From: Podarcis raffonei | Taxonomy: Eukaryota > Chordata > Lepidosauria > Squamata > Lacertidae | Assembly (NCBI RefSeq): GCF_027172205.1 | Contig: NC_070616.1 | Location: 15,180,001 to 15,244,000 of the forward strand | DNA: 64,000 nucleotides | Reading direction: 5' to 3' | In this document: in pieces, positions 20,601-33,414 of the stretch | How the letters are laid out: every line of letters starts with the position of its first letter | How positions within the stretch are numbered: position 1 is the first letter of the stretch | The notes under the pieces: generated by a model | Databases searched by the model: none | What the model saw: the letters and a program-made list of their open reading frames with translations, nothing else | Told to the model about the DNA's origin: nothing | Translations under genes and position numbers: made by a program

Positions 20601-23600
20601 CTGGGGAAACATAAAAAAAGAAGAGATGGGCTGGTTATGTCTCCATTTCAGAAAATGCAGAGGACTATCGGGATTTCTCCTCCATTGGAGAGGTTAGATG
20701 GCCATCTGTCATGGATGCTTCAGTTGAGATTCCTGCATTGCAGGGCGTTGGAATAGATGACCCTCAGGGTCCCTTCCAACTCTGCTATTCTAGGATTTCT
20801 TGTCAAGGATGAAAGCGTATGTGAGATGGCGTGGATAGGCATACTCCATCCCCTGGCAGTACATGAGATGAAGTCAGACCCTGGGGGAAGCAGAACAGTT
20901 GCAGACAGCTGCTTAGGCATCAATAGATAAGGGCAGATGGGGAGTGTGGGAGAGTGTGGACTAGCCCAAGCTTCCCCAACCTGGTGCCCTCCAGAGCTTT
21001 TGGACTACAGCTCCCATCAGCCCAGCTGGACTATTCAGAGAGAACCAACTATTCAGCTAATTCATCTTATTAACAACCAAGCAGATACCCTGCAAATCCT
21101 TGCAGAAACCTGGCTGGCTTTTCCTGGCTCAGCATAATCTGAATCAGAAGCTGCTGCCAACAGTATCACCCTCCTTTTTTTTAAATCAATCATGTGATGT
21201 GATTAATATGTTTTTGCTGGAAAACGCCATTGCAACACAGGGCAACAGCCATGGCCGTGCTCCTTGATGCCAGTTCTTGATGCATTGGCTGCCTGCCTTG
21301 ACCTATTAATTTGGATCTGATTCACCTCCCCTGGTAGATTCCAAAACAATCATTAACAAGCAGCTGAAATCATTAACCTGGAGCATGCATTTGTCTGGTT
21401 CTTATGGAAGACATGCAGACTTTTGTGGGGGTTTTTAACGCTCCTGATTTTTTACCTCTCTCCCCTTGCTTCTTTTGGGGTTGCCACATCCAGCAACCAG
21501 ATGCTGGGGGAGTGGAGAGGTGCCCTTTTTCTTTAGGAACATGTGACAGATTGGTTTTGCTTAGGCTTAGGGTCTGACTGGTTGTCGTGCGAGCTCTTAT
21601 CACAAGGACATCAGAACAGCTCTGTAGCTTAGATCAGACCAAAGGCCCATCCAGTTCAGGAACTTGTTCCTTAGGGCAGGCTGGCTGCAACTGTAGAGTG
21701 GGTGCCTTGCAATGTTGCACTATGTGACTCGTCTACGTTGCTTGAAATTTGAATCACAAAGTAGATTGGTTTGGGCAGAGAGGGCTGGCGGGGTGGGTGA
21801 TTCTGCCTCCCAGCAGGGGCTAGGTTGGGTGGCCTTCTTGTGGTTGCAGAAAGGTAACCTTGTGGATCTGCACAAATTCTGGGCATTCTGATGCCAGAAA
21901 GAATCAACCATACAGAAGTCAACTCTGAGCTAACTCCTATGAGCCAGTGAGGTCCATTCACTATTGGCTAAGCTGTTGAATTTGGAGTCCTGGCTTCAAA
22001 TCCATATCCAACAGCATCATTCACAGGGTATCCTTTGAACAAAGGAACATTAGCTGCCTTTTACTGAGTCAGACTACTAGAGAGCAGACTGGTGGCAGCT
22101 CTCCAAGGTTTCAGACTGGAGACATTCCTTGTGATTGAACCTGGGAGCATCTTCTGCATGCAAAGCTGGTGCTCGATGACTAAGCTGTGGTCTTTCTTTT
22201 GACAGCCTCTCTGTCCCTTTTTCTCTGCTTAACCTACCCCACAGAATAGCTGGGAGAACCCAAGTAAACAGCCCTGGGCTGAGAGGAGGAAGGGGTAGAA
22301 GGCAAATGCCATCACCCCACAGTCACTACTCACTGCAGGTGGGCAGGCTTCCATATCTGTTGCTCCGTCTCCAATCATCACCACCTTCTTAAACTGAAAC
22401 TGCTCCTTCAGGTAACTAATGACTTGTCCTTTGCCACCCGACTCAGCAGTTGGCTGCGTCTCATCAAAACCGGCGTATTCTCCTAGAGGCACATCAGAGA
22501 GAAAGTCAGTCATGGAGAATCACAAGGAAAGTCAATGTTTGAAGGCAAAAAAGGGGGGGGCATCCCTGGAGGGAAAGGGTGGAGAACCTGGTGCCCTCCA
22601 GATGATGCTGAAATCCGACTCCCAACAGCCATAGCCAACATGGTCAGTGGTCAGGAATGATGGGTGTGGAACATCTGGAGGGCCACAGGTTCCCCTCCCT
22701 ATTCTGGAAGGAGGGAGGGCGACAGTTCAGTGGATCAGAAGGAATTTTTGCCATGGTCCTGGTTAGGAGATGGATTCTATTGCAAAGAAGAATCTTCTCT
22801 CTCTCTGCCTATTTGTGTATGCACACAGATCTTCCATCCTGCCACAAGTTAGAGCAAGGATGGGGGACATCTGTGGCCCTTCAGATGTTAGGACCCTGAA
22901 ACCCAGCATGGCCAATGACTAAGGAGGATGGGAATTGTAGTCCAACAACACCAGGAGAGTACTGCATTGACCATCTTCAGTCTAAGGGTTTGTTTTTAGT
23001 TTATGTATTTTTATTTATTAGATTTATATACTGCCCTTCATCATAAGATCTCAGGGCAATTCACAGAATTTCCAATATCTGGGAGATGTACCCTCTGATG
23101 TGGAAACCTTCCTTGCTGACACCAGTGTAGGGTATTTTGGCTCTATAGCGCCATAAGGGCAATTTGGGGAACTACTATTTCCACACACACACCCTTTGGC
23201 TCCCACACTCTCAGTCCCATCAAGATTCATGGTAAAGGACATTCCACATTCAAATAAATCTTCCAGAGTGGACCTTCTACATGCTGTGAAGGAAGGGGCA
23301 AAGTCATGTCCAAATAGCCTTATTTGGATCTTGTTGATAGAGGGCTTTCACCAAAGCCAGCAACCTAAAACCCGTTCATATAGTAAGAGATCCACCCATC
23401 TTTTTCCTCCAGTGGGCAATCCTGAGGAATTCTGCCAAAGCTTAGCTTCAGGCGTGTCCCTTGAGCGACCCTATTTATCCTGGCAACCCTGAAAGTTGAG
23501 TTTGGCTGCACAGCTGTGCTATAGTTAGCTGACAAAATATTTCACCTTGTAGAACTGTTTTATCAAGCTGCACAACCCACTTGGTGGATAAGAGACCCGT

Positions 23601-26600
23601 CTCTCAATGTGCTGACTCTCTCAGAGCTGCACTCCTTGACCCTCCTCTGTGCCAGTGCACCTGAGAGTTAAAGCTTAACCATGGGAAGGAACAGTTCTTT
23701 CCAAAGCAGCTGGGCAAACGGGGGCTTATCAGAAGCAGCAGGTCATTGGTGACGCTTTGCTTCTTTTCAATCTGGGAACCTTTTTTGGCAGTATTCTGGG
23801 AACCACAGGTCAGAGGCAAAAAAAGGGCAGGGTAGTGAATTTAAATTTATACAGTACTGTAAACTAGTTTCTATACTCATTCCTGCACCCCTTTCTATCC
23901 TCTGTCCAGGCAAGCAGGAAACATTATTTAATCTTATCTTTATATACTGCCCTCTCACAAAACATCAGGGCACCTGCATCAACATAAAAGCATCAGTTGA
24001 ATTGCTTTCAGATGTTTTGATGTTGCTGTGCATACGGAGTTCAAGGACACATTCCAGCGAGGTAGAAAACACTTAAGAGTGCAAAGCAGCAAGGGGGAGA
24101 GTCCAAGGGCCCGGTAGAGAGAGAGCCCTGCACTCAGCCTGCCTGGGAAAGCTTACCATTGAAGTAGAACTTCAACCTGTTGGCAAAGACGTTTGCTGTT
24201 GGGATGTTGAGCTGCAAAGCCACGTGTTCCACGATGCTCTGAAACCCCCCGGAGATTAAGAAGACCTGGACACCTCGCTGGTGGAGCCGGTTGACTAGTT
24301 CCCTGTGAGGAACAGGAGAGGGTGGCTAAGGCCCATGTGTCAGGGCAGGATTCATTAAGATGCTTCTCTGTTGCCTTCTGCCCTGCCTCCCCCCCCCCTA
24401 CACACACAGCTGCAGCACAGTGCAAGAAAGGCTTCCAGGCTCAGTAACAGGCTTCAAATAAAGGAATGGCCCAGGAAAGTAAGTGGCCATGGACTTCCTC
24501 ACAGGTCTTCCTCTATGCTGAGCTATTTTAGATAGGATGTTTGTGAGTGAAGAAGAGTCTTGCTTACATGCAGGGAGCTGAATGACAAACCCCCCCCCCA
24601 TTTTGTTCCTTCCAATTCTACATTGTCAGGCTTTTCTCTGGGACCCATAAGGACTGGGGTGCAATTGACTGGGGAGCATAAGTGGAGCAAACAAAGGGGG
24701 CATTAGATGCCAGGAGAATGGATCCACACGCTCTCCCTTTTGTTAGTTTTCACAATTGCTTTTTGCAGAGGGATCTCACCACAAGGTGAGGAATCCCTGA
24801 TGCAGTTCGGTGGCTCCTTTCTCTCACAAGCGTGTCCCAAACAGTGTTGGGAAAGGGAAAGACAGATACAGGTTTCCTCCACTGAAAAGGACGCCTTCCA
24901 GCCTCTTTCTGCCTGGTTAAGAAGGTGGAATTCATAATTGTACAGTAGGCCTTTGATCCTCCCTACCCGCTTCAAATGTCGCTACAGCCAATTCTTCAGG
25001 AATCATAACCCATGAGGAGGAGATAATGTGGAAGACGTCTCCATGGATGGACATGGAGTCCAACTGTTCAGAATGCCTCTTACCTTATTCCCGGTGTTAA
25101 CTGGGGCGGATGCTCCGATATCAATTTCTGCACTTGTTCATAGGAGGGGCGGATGAGGCCTAGCCGGGCAGTCAAAGCAGCCTTGAACGTTACAGTGCCA
25201 CCCATCGCTCTTCGAGTCCTAAATTGAGATTCAGAGAAATCAGAGAAATGCAGACCAGGCTTTTTAAGGGCAAATATAAAGCCATCCAGCTGTGTGTGTG
25301 TTTGCTTTACATACACAAGTAGTTATGCTACGTCAAGGTAAAATGAAGTCTGCTTCACATCCTCATTTAAGAGGATGGCTGCTGGATCAGATCAAGGGCT
25401 GTCCACCTTCGTGGGCATAGCCAGTATTTTTTTGGGGGGGGGCAGAACCTCAGTTAGCTATGTATTTTTATGTATTGGGGGGGAGCTGCTCCTCCCTGCC
25501 CCCCTTTAAAAAAACCCATCTGTGTTTACTGCAGTATCAGTCACGATCCTCTGCTGCTGCTATTTACATGTTTAAAACTACACATGTAGCCCATTAATGG
25601 CACGGTCATTTTGACCGTTAGATGGCCTTAAAAGAGGATTAAATTGATAGAGGAGGAGGGAGCGACAGCATCAATCTGCAGCTATAGTGCCCAAATCAGC
25701 CTTAAACACTTCAGATGATTTGGATGGCAACTCCTATCAGTCCCAGATGGAGAAATCAAGGTGGGTTCCTAGGGGCTGCTGTGCGGGGTGAAGATTTAGC
25801 CAGCTGGATCCCAAGTGAATCAGGAAATGCTGCATTCCATTCTGCCTGATGAGTTCTGTGAAACTCTAAAATGTGTGGAAGCACATGATCTAGTTGTGTT
25901 ACCTATGGTTTGGGGTCACCGTACAGAATAGCTCTACTAAGCCTGCCATCCCAAACCTTTATGCCATCCTGATGTTTTGGACGACACCTCCTATGTTAGC
26001 TGGGACTGATAGGAAGTGTAGCCCAAAGCATCTGGAGAGCTGAGCTAAACCAACCTCAGGCCTGCCAGGAGTTTCAGACTGAACCACAGGCATACAAGTT
26101 TTTCAGGTTGGAGAGAAGATTCCTGATTGGTTGGGAAAGAAGGATGGTTGCTTGCTCGTTCAGTATGCCAGGGAAAGGAAGTTGGTAAGTGCTCTCTGCT
26201 CACATAACCTTGTGGCAAAGCTAAGGAGGTATGGGCTTGGTCCAGAATGTAGATGGGAGACCACTGTAGAGCTTCCCAACACATGGAAGTCAGAGTCTAA
26301 GTGCAAAAAAGGGAAAAGTTTTAAAAGCAACTTCATTACACCTTACACAAACATGCAAGGATTGGCTGCTTTCTCTGCCAATGCATGGTAACAAGGTTTG
26401 CCAGTGGAGGCCCATGCTCAGCCTCAGAGCTTGCCTCCCCCCCCTCAAGAGGCTCCTGTCCTGAAAGGATGCTGTAGAGGCCAGGCCCAGAGGTGTCTCT
26501 GAGCCACTTCTCAGCAGCATCCCCCAAATGTTCATTCTTGCATTTAGGTCCTCCACCCCAAAGACTAGCCTTTACAAATTCTCACTAGCCTGCTTACAAA

Positions 26601-26889
26601 AAAGGCTTCCCCAACAGCCAGCTGGTATCAGGTATGGCAGGATCCGGGTCAGGGATGGAGCTCAACGCCTTTGCCCCTTGGGAAGGGAGGGGACAGATCT
26701 CTGTAGAAGCAAATGAGAGACAGCCTTACGTACATTTCGGCCACTGCGTCTCCGACGCCGCAGAATTTCGCCAGCTCGTCGATGCCTTCCTCTTTGATGA
26801 CCGTGCTGTCCACATCAAAGCAGACGGCATCAGCGTTTTGGAAGACTTCCTTCAGCTCCATAAGAGAGGACATCCTTTTGACGGGCTTC
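20490..26889 (-). CDS. PSPH: PSPH, phosphoserine phosphatase, complete coding sequence (226 aa)
   Basis: Five coding exons on the minus strand: 26873-26734, 25218-25084, 24302-24157, 22482-22334, 20600-20490; 681 nt including TAA. PSPH is a cytosolic HAD-family Mg2+ enzyme that removes phosphate from L-3-phosphoserine in the last step of serine synthesis. Visible motifs: motif I DVDST at residues 20-24 (Asp20 nucleophile, Asp22 acid/base), LISGGF for the phosphate-binding Ser, and [13 protein letters not shown] with the metal-binding Asp. The start at 26871-26873 puts motif I at the same residue as in human (225 aa); an in-frame upstream ATG is excluded by a CAG acceptor at 26890-26891. 5' UTR bases 26874-26889 belong to the same exon. 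The C-terminus ends in EELEER-like sequence with one extra Arg. Confidence 0.96.
20640..20805 (+). mobile_element. CR1-type 3' tail
   Basis: Contains ttagatggccatctgtcatg, ttcctgcattgcagggcgtt, ggaatagatgaccctcaggg and cttccaactctgctattct, the standard CR1 3' end also used as tail by squamate tRNA SINEs. It lies in the last PSPH intron, 40 bp from the exon. Confidence 0.72.
22040..22195 (-). mobile_element. tRNA-derived SINE, antisense
   Basis: Reverse complement of the SINE type at 11948: gattgaacctgggagcatct contains the B-box complement, and cttctgcatgcaaagctggt matches the head; the tail shows ttttactgagtcagac. Confidence 0.65.
22334..22482 (-). CDS. PSPH: PSPH exon with the GDGATD motif
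   Basis: Encodes (G)[18 protein letters not shown], then [20 protein letters not shown] and [11 protein letters not shown]; donor GTGAGT, acceptor CTCTAG on the minus strand. Confidence 0.96.
22577..22699. mobile_element. hAT-like palindromic MITE
   Basis: Ends read ggagaacctggtgccctcca and, inverted, tggagggccacaggttcccc, with a central region of aactccc/atgg type. This is the common squamate 'ggccctccagatg' MITE. A further, weaker copy lies at about 22855-22960. Confidence 0.6.
24157..24302 (-). CDS. PSPH: PSPH exon with the ISGG motif
   Basis: Encodes [20 protein letters not shown], then [20 protein letters not shown] and NRLKFYFN; acceptor CTCACAG, donor GTAAGC on the minus strand. Confidence 0.96.
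25084..25218 (-). CDS. PSPH: PSPH exon
   Basis: Encodes [20 protein letters not shown], then [20 protein letters not shown] and TPGI; acceptor AATTTAG, donor GTAAGA on the minus strand. Phase 2 at both ends. Confidence 0.96.
26734..26873 (-). CDS. PSPH: PSPH first coding exon with HAD motif I
   Basis: Encodes [20 protein letters not shown], then [20 protein letters not shown] and GDAVAE, ending inside the next Met codon. The donor is GTACGT: only this site, not the overlapping GTAAGG four bases on, gives the Met-Thr-Arg junction in frame. Confidence 0.95.
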
Positions 26890-27299
26890 CTGTGGTGGGA
26901 GAGGAAGATGAGGTCGTTCTGGATATCGGCACACTGAACCCTGTGTTGAGCCATCTTGGAAAAGGGTCCTGTGGGGCTGGTAGCTTGGTGCAGAGAGGGA
27001 GAAGCGAGCCGTGTGACTCCTTTTTGAGAGGGAGTGGGTGGCAGCAGAGGGGGGCGGAAGTGGCTGCTGATTTGCTGGCCATGGGGGCAGCGCAGGAGTG
27101 GGCAATCAGTCAAGGTTGGCTCCCTGGCTGAGTTAACCCTTCCGGGAGCTGCTGCCTTCACTGACGTAAAGAGTCAAATAAGAGATTTTGGCATTTAGTG
27201 AACCCCACGGAAGAGAATGCTATTCCCTCCAGTGCTGGCCGCCTCCTCTGTCTTCACCGCCATCCAAACCCCCTGCAATCACAGTGCAAATGCTTTCAT

Positions 27300-27470
27300 C
27301 AAATAATCACAACAGTGTAAAGTACAATAATAAAAACAGCTTAAAAACAAATTACAGTCACAAATAGAGTGGATCTTAAATTTATATCAGTTGTCTAAGG
27401 ACAGGGTGAAGAGGTGCGTCTTCAGCATAGGATGAAAGCTGTATAGTGAAGGTGCCAGACACACCTTGGT
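27300..27470. repeat. Repeat family member, also at 33.4 and 49.3 kb
   Basis: Shares aggtgcgtcttcagca and gtgaaggtgccagacaca style sequence with an unclassified squamate repeat whose longer copies lie at 33415-33780 and 49245-49560. Assignment of this copy is weaker than of the other two. Confidence 0.35.
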
Positions 27471-27837
27471 GCCACAAAAGATGCCCAAAGAAAGCACATT
27501 TTTGCAGAACAATTCCCCTTATAAAATACTGTAAAAATGTTATTTCCACTAATATATGCACTTATATGTATACTTTACTCCAGTACATGTATTTTTGTAC
27601 ACATTACTTGACTGGAAAACTGCATTGCAATATTTCGTAAAGTGTGAATTGTAAAGCATGGCTGTGGATCAGTTCACATTTTGTTTCAGAAAGTGCAAAT
27701 TAGGTATGTTCACTTTTAAATGTGTACTAAGTCAGGTATCTCCCCCTTCTATATAAACACCCCAGGGATCAAGGCGGGACAGCCCTCCACACTAAGTCCC
27801 CCAAGGGATGGCATTTGCCTGGGGAATATTCTTAAGA

Positions 27838-28072
27838 GTGTTGTTGTTTAGTCATGTCCAACTCTTCGTGACCCCATGGACCAGAGCACGCCAGGCACTC
27901 CTGTCTTCCACTGCCTCCCGCAGTTTGGTCAAACTCATGCTGGTAGCTTCGAGAACACTGTCCAACCATCTCGTCCTCTGTCGTCCCCTTCTCCTTGTGC
28001 CCTCCATCTTGCTCAACATCAGGGTCTTTTCCAGGGAGTCATCTCTTCTCATGAGGTGGCCAAAGTATTGGA
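27838..28072 (-). mobile_element. BovB (RTE) LINE 3' fragment, antisense
   Basis: The segment ttgtttagtcatgtccaact, cttcgtgaccccatggacca and gtccaaccatctcgtcctct is the reverse complement of the BovB 3' end familiar from ruminants and squamates. Antisense translation gives [20 protein letters not shown] and [20 protein letters not shown]. It stops abruptly at a palindromic MITE. Confidence 0.88.
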
Positions 28073-28190
28073 GTAGGGGTAGCCAATATGATTCCCTCCA
28101 AATATTGTTGGACTTCATTTCCCAATGGTCAGGGGTGATGTCAGTTGTAGCCTAACAACTTATGGAGGGCCCCACACCAACTACCCATGT
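28073..28190. mobile_element. hAT-like palindromic MITE next to BovB
   Basis: Left arm ggggtagccaatatgattcc / ctccaaatattgttggactt, right arm agcctaacaacttatggagg / gccccacaccaactaccc, imperfectly inverted. It directly follows the truncated BovB. No target duplication is convincing. Confidence 0.5.
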
Positions 28191-28198
28191 ACCTAGAG

Positions 28199-28322
28199 CA
28201 GCCTTTCTCAAACTGGGGTCCCCAGATATTGTTGGACTACAACTCCCTGACCCCTGATCCTCGTAGCTAGGGATGGAGTTGTAGTCCAACAATATCTGGG
28301 GCCCTAAGCCTGAGAAAGGCTG
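28199..28322. mobile_element. hAT-type MITE, nearly perfect palindrome
   Basis: A 124-bp element whose halves are inverted copies (cagcctttctcaaactgggg ... gcctgagaaaggctg, with attgttggactacaactcc against ggagttgtagtccaacaat). It is flanked by acctagag (28191-28198) and acttagag (28323-28330), a 7/8 match to an 8-bp hAT duplication. Confidence 0.8.
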
Positions 28323-31300
28323 ACTTAGAGGCTTCCAATTTCCTTGTATTGCCCCTTGATGATACCCTGATACAACGGTTACCACTACAACAGACTAGGA
28401 ACTGGCTGTCACATCACTTTTATTGCCACTTTTATTGTTCAAAGAATATTTTGAAGCATCATTTGGTCTTGAGAATTCTATACAGGGGCAAGCAACATGG
28501 TGGTTGTTGGACCACAACTCCCATCAGCCCCGGCAGACAACACAGCTGACAGACAGGGGTGATGATGGGAGATGCAGCATCTGGAGGACACTACTCTGCC
28601 CTCCAGATGTACACTGCAGTTCTCAGGGTTTCCTGAGTAGGGTGCAGCTATGAACGAAGGAGGTTTACATTTGTTGTGGTGCAGATACAGACAGACTCTG
28701 AAAGAGTCTTGCTGTCCTGGTAGGCCTCATAGCCTGCTTTGCAGCCTTGACTTGCCTGTTGATTCTGAGCCAGGCAGAACTGCAGTGGGGCGGGAGGAGG
28801 GAGCTTTGACTCTGGGGCAGGGCTGGGACACCTTGCACAGTGACGCATCATTGCACAATGGAGTGAGCAAGGCACGTGTTGACATCTTTGGAACAGGCCC
28901 AGCTACCTGAGGTTTTTTTCAGGCCCTAGTGAAGGCTGAACATCCAACCAGAACCCAGAGCTCTGTGCTGGGCTGCCAGTTTTGAAAGAGCGACCCTGGA
29001 GGGCAGTGCCAAGGCATCTGCGTCATAATGTCCTCAAATCATGATGTAACACCCACCGTCCAAGGCTAGGTTGCAACAGGACCCTATGATGCAAGGCAAG
29101 GATGAGGTTGCCAGAAAGTGACGTTGGCGCCAAACATACTGCAAGAGGATCTTCTTCAACAAGCCAATCCTTCTTGCAAAAGTTGAGAAGCTTATGGAGA
29201 CTTATGGTCCTGCTGCTCAGTCAGAACCATGAGTCTGGATTTTTCATTTTTCCAAACATGGACATCGAGGGTTAACATCAACCTGGTTCTTCCAGATACT
29301 GTTAGACTACAACTGCCATCAGCCCTAGCTGGTGTATACAAAACACTTTTGAGATTTTGCAAAGTGGAGGCTATGGCTTCAGGAAATCTACAAGCAAGGC
29401 TCTTCTCATTTTAGAAATGCACACCTGGCTTCAAAGCGTACGCAGATAATGCAGTTTCATGAACTGTATTTCATACTGACCTCTAGACATGGCTGCATAT
29501 GACCAATATGCAAATGAATCCAATTCTAGTTCCCCTGCAATTCTTTTGGACTTTCTTTTCCTTCACTTCCTGCTCACCCATCCCCAAACCTTCCTTTTTA
29601 TCAACAGCAGCCAGCCCCTCCTACCCCTAAGCCCTGTTGGATTTTTTCCTCTCCTATCCAAATGGTCCTTTCCCTAAACTTCCTTCACAGCAACTGCACT
29701 GTCAACACCCTTCGGCTTAGATCTTTCCCTTGAGAACCCTGGATGTGTAGGAGTATTCTGTGGCATGAGAAGCAACTCAGCTAATGGTATATGGAAAAAG
29801 TAGGAGCTTGCAGGCAATAGCAAGAGCCAACGCAACCCACCGAACTATATGATGCTCCTACAGCCATGTCCAATGGCCAACCAGGACCTTGATAATCCCA
29901 CCCTGATTTTTGCTGGCTGCCTGGGATTACGATAAGAGGGAAACTGCCAACCACTTCAATGACCATGATCCATGGATTGCGGCTTGCATTTAGTTTGGTG
30001 TCTCCCTGTGTTGGGCAGGATCAGGATTTCATGGGGCACAGAGAGATGTTACAAATAGTCACAGGCTGTGATTTGTAGAAATAAGAAGCATTATTATTAA
30101 CACAGTAATAAAAAGATGTGGTTTGGGATCAGCGCTTTGCATCATTATTATTATTTATGCCTTTGTAGAAATGACCTTAGGACAGACTTCACAAACCTGC
30201 CCACCCCTCCTGGTGTTTTGGACTGCAACTCCCATCAGTCTCGCTGACATTCAGAGGCATACAGCAGAGGTAGGACATAGCCATTGTGGCTAGTAGCCAT
30301 TGCTAGCCTTATCCTGCTCTGTTTTGGGGCTCGTCCACACCTGCTCGTCTCACCACTTCTCCCCCGGGAAAACCTGGTCCTTACCACTGAATCGGAACAA
30401 ACATCAGTCAGGTTCTCTGCGGATTGACGTTTGCTCTGATCCAGCAGTAAAGGGTGGGTTTTCCTGGGGCAAGCAGTGGGGCAAACAGAAAACCTCGTAG
30501 ACCCTTGCTTTCTAGGCATGGAACAAGCAGAAGTGTGGACAAACCCTTTGTCTAACCTTCTTTTAAATCCATTCAAGCTAGTGGGCGTCACCACCTCTTG
30601 CTATGTGGTTTCACTGTATTTTCTTTATTTTTGTTTATTTCTGTACATTTATATCCCACTTTTCTTCTGTCATAAAACCCAAGGTGGTCAACATGCGGTT
30701 CCTAAGCAGTCTCCCACAAAGACACTGGCCAGACCCAAACCTACGTAGTTGCAGCAAGGTGATGGTCCCATTCCTGGTCTGCTAGGGGTGCGGATGAAAG
30801 AAGAAAGACGAATGGGGGAAGTGAGAATGAATTGGATTGCTTTGTTTGTTTTATTGTTCTGGCATATGGTGTTTGGGAAGGGTGAGCTCAGCATCCTGTT
30901 TCCACAAGGACCAGCCAGATTCCTCAAAGGAAGCCCACAAGCAGGACATGAACACAATAATTTTAATAAATAAACTACTTTGGGACCAGATCTTGGGTAA
31001 AAAGCAACAACAACAATAGCTTCTGAAGTGAACCAGTAATTACAGCACACTTCAATTTATGATTTGCATTTGACAGATTGCATGAGAAGTGTTCATTTCC
31101 CCCTTTTCTATCTTCAGAAAACAAGTCATACCATGCTAGTCATAAAATCTGATTCCAGCCAGGCTGCAAGCTTTCTGTGTGGCATTTGGTATCTGCCCTT
31201 GGAAGAAACCCAGCTTCCTGAGAACTTTAGATTTAAAAATAAAACCTTCAAGTTTCTAGGCCTGGTGGAGGCATAAAATAGCCTGGATGCGAGTAGGTCC

Positions 31301-31989
31301 TGGAAAGCTTGGAATTAGCAGGATCTGGGAGAGGCTTCCTGTAATCAGGGTGATTCCGTGGTCTACTTATGAATCCCAGTTTGCTGGGTGTCCATATCTC
31401 CCCAGCCCCACACTTTCTATGCCCTCACTGAACTGCTGACCAGTCTGGGGCATTGTCCTTAGTGCTGAAAGGCTGAGAAGGGCAAACAGTTCAGTGAGAA
31501 GAGAGCATATACAAACAGATGTTGCAATCCTACACCAAGTTACATCATATGCTTCCCGCTGGAACAAGAGGGCCCTTCTGTGTGCATACATAACTGAGTA
31601 CAGGATTGCAGCCTTGGGAAATGGGAGGGCTCTTACATAATTTATTCTTCCAGAAGAATAGTCTTTCTTTTAAAAAGCCTCCCCTCCACATTAGCTTGTG
31701 TTTTCTCTCTGGCACGGATGACTTCACTCAGATCGGCTTTTAATGCACTCACTCTTGTGGGTAAAAGACCTGAACTGCTTTCTTCACTCAGTGTGCAATT
31801 AACTAAGTAGCTTAAGGTTGCGGTTCTAACCCTACTTACCTGTTGGGAGTAAGCCCCACAGGATTCGTTGGGACTTACTTCTGAGTAGGATGGTTAGGAA
31901 TGCACTAATTTTAAAAATTAAAGAAGGTAGGGAAAAATCTATGGAAAATAAAAGATAACAGAACTTTTAGTGACAATAGCTTAATGTAG

Positions 31990-32114
31990 TATTTGCCAAC
32001 TTGGTGGCATCCAGCTGTTTTGGACTACATTTCCATCAACCCCAGCCAGAATGCTGGCTGAGGCTGATGGGAGTTGTAGTTCAAAACAGCTGGATGCCAC
32101 CAAGTTCGCAAAAG
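31990..32114. mobile_element. Palindromic MITE with long arms
   Basis: Arms gccaacttggtggcatccag / ctgttttggactaca and tgtagttcaaaacag / ctggatgccaccaagttcgc pair over about 38 bp with few mismatches; the centre is ggctgaggctgatgg-like. Same core as the NIPSNAP2 3'-UTR copy but with longer ends. Confidence 0.65.
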
Positions 32115-33414
32115 TTGACTCAGAGAACCTCCATGGTCAGAGAGTGCATACCTCTGACAGCCAAATCACTGGAATCGCCATCGCTTCTTGAGGGCTTCCT
32201 GGAAAGACTGTCTGGCTAGACACTATTCGACTAGATGGACTTTTTCTCTGATCCAGCTGTTCTTAAGTGTTAAGAAGCAGGATCCACCTGCCATCCTCAG
32301 AAAATTCATATGGAAGTTGAAATTTCTGTTTGTTTCTAACCAGTACTGTTGATAGTTTGAATTTAGCTTCTCTCTGACCCATCCTTCCTCAGAGGGAAAG
32401 CAGAACCTCAGAGCGAGGCATCCTGAACATCCTGCATGCATCAGGACAGATGCTGATGCTTTGCCTGTTCAGGATTGCATCATTCATTCATCCCTTCATC
32501 ACAGAGAGGCCCTGCACTTTTTTCATTCCTGCAAAAAAATTAGCCACCAGCAGAGGGGTCCAGAAGGCGAGTCCCTGTGCCAACTGTCAGATCTAAGGAG
32601 CAAACTCGGAACCACAAAGTTGGAGGAAGCAAAACAGAAAGAAAATCTGGGAAAGGGGGAAAAAAGAAACCACCACCCTCACCCCCAACTTCAAACAGCC
32701 GGCAACTTACAGGACTGTGGAGCCTGCTGCAATTTTAGATGTCAATACCGGGCACCTCCTGGCTGTGCAGGCGAGAGAAGGCTCAGTGAAACCCTTCAGT
32801 CACATCGATGCAAATGCACCCAGCAATCTGGAAGCCGGCCACATTTTCTAAACCAGCTTTTGCTGAGTAAGCGACAGTCCTCCTCTGTTTTTCCTTTCCC
32901 CCTTTTTAATCGCTGCACACATGAAAGCAAAGGGCTCTGCTGTTTACAGAGCGAGGCTTAGGAAAGAGAGGTGTAATTTTGCACTTTGAGAGGGAGGAGC
33001 CCCTCAAACCCAGCCCTGGAAGCTCCCTGATTGGCTCAGGAGGAGCCGGCAGAGAGAGAAAGGCGAGGAGGTGGAGATTAGAAATAATAGGCTCCAGATC
33101 TCTTCTTGGAATAAGTCACCTTGAACTTGCAAAGTCTGCAAGAGAGATTGTCAGGTGATATCCATATGAAATGGACAGAGCTAAGCTCAGTCACAGCCAT
33201 TCGTTTCAATGGGTCTACTCTGAGTAGGGTGAATATTGGATACATTCCAATCCATCAGACTAAAGGCCTTTGCAGATGACACAGAATGGAATATCACAAA
33301 TAGGAGAGCTGCGGGGGAAGGCTGATGGGCCAAAAAGGCAACTGGCTGCAGAGTTCAAGAGTGGTTATGCTGAGCCCTGCAAGACGAATGTGGTCATATT
33401 TATTTATCTAACAA

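Noticed and set aside
26649-27161. Longer PSPH N-terminus from an upstream in-frame ATG
   Set aside because: A CAG acceptor at 26890-26891 marks intron sequence upstream, and the start at 26873 gives motif I at the human residue number.
32461-32961. 166-codon plus-strand open frame
   Set aside because: No recognisable domain, no splice context and a biased low-information composition; not called as a gene.
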